In this document: piece by piece, positions 63,957 to 64,000 of the stretch
How the letters are laid out: each line of letters opens with the position of its first letter
Numbering within the stretch: the first letter of the stretch is position 1
NCBI GenBank assembly: GCA_963082975.1
Contig: OY720350.1
Span: 12,866,910 to 12,930,909, forward strand
Reading direction: 5' to 3'
Length of the DNA: 64,000 bases
Source of the DNA: Labia minor
Lineage: Eukaryota; Arthropoda; Insecta; Dermaptera; Spongiphoridae
Made by a program: the position numbers and the translations under genes
Notes under the pieces: generated by a model
Database searches by the model: none
What the model was told of the DNA's origin: nothing
Seen by the model: only the letters and a program-made list of their open reading frames with translations

Positions 63957-64000
63957 CATTCAGAATGATCGACTAAATTTAAAATTGTGTTATATATGTT
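63957..64000. other. Sequence beyond the truncated mariner end
   Basis: After CATACCATTC the expected terminal sequence is missing and unrelated AT-rich DNA begins (CATTCAGAATGATCGAC). The window ends here, so the nature of the breakpoint cannot be seen. Confidence 0.5.

Overview
The window looks like eukaryotic, very AT-rich nuclear DNA, most likely from an arthropod and probably an insect. This rests on a mariner-family transposase relic, A/T-dominated intergenic DNA, microsatellites, and the absence of any bacterial-style coding density. The species cannot be named from the sequence. No intact protein-coding gene, tRNA or rRNA gene was found.

Positions 1-58327 (about 91% of the window) are one uninterrupted head-to-tail satellite array. 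The monomer is about 159-160 bp; one monomer counted by hand has about 34 G/C bases, roughly 21% GC. At this period the array holds about 365 monomers, and it runs off the left edge, so its full length is unknown. Monomers differ by diagnostic substitutions and short indels: a D-type with a divergent block of about 35 bp, a 135-bp K-type lacking about 25 bp, a type with AACCTTAAG, and a type with TATCTCTATC. These types recur in fixed orders and form higher-order repeats (HORs). Units and offsets visible by hand are about 1,253, 1,277, 1,596, 2,052, 2,711, 3,169, 3,623 and 4,558 bp. Shared private variants show that blocks were also copied between places up to 44 kb apart. The unit length, AT-richness, HOR structure and lack of open frames resemble centromeric or pericentromeric satellites, but location and function are inference.

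The array stops sharply at about 58327, inside a D-type monomer. The remaining 5.67 kb is a patchwork of low-complexity AT-rich DNA and mobile-element debris. It holds (1) two identical 162-bp inverted arms around a 539-bp spacer (59547-60409); (2) two direct copies of a roughly 200-bp dispersed repeat with an AAAC-rich tail (60764-60968 and 62085-62279); (3) AT, GTTT, CA and GA simple repeats; and (4) at the right edge a palindromic mariner derivative (about 63436-63956). In the last, the transposase C-terminal end and terminal repeat occur twice, in opposite orientation, around an N-terminal helix-turn-helix fragment.

Nothing here forms a pathway or operon. The two biological stories are the evolution of the satellite by unequal exchange and conversion, and foldback or palindrome formation in the transposon-rich flank.
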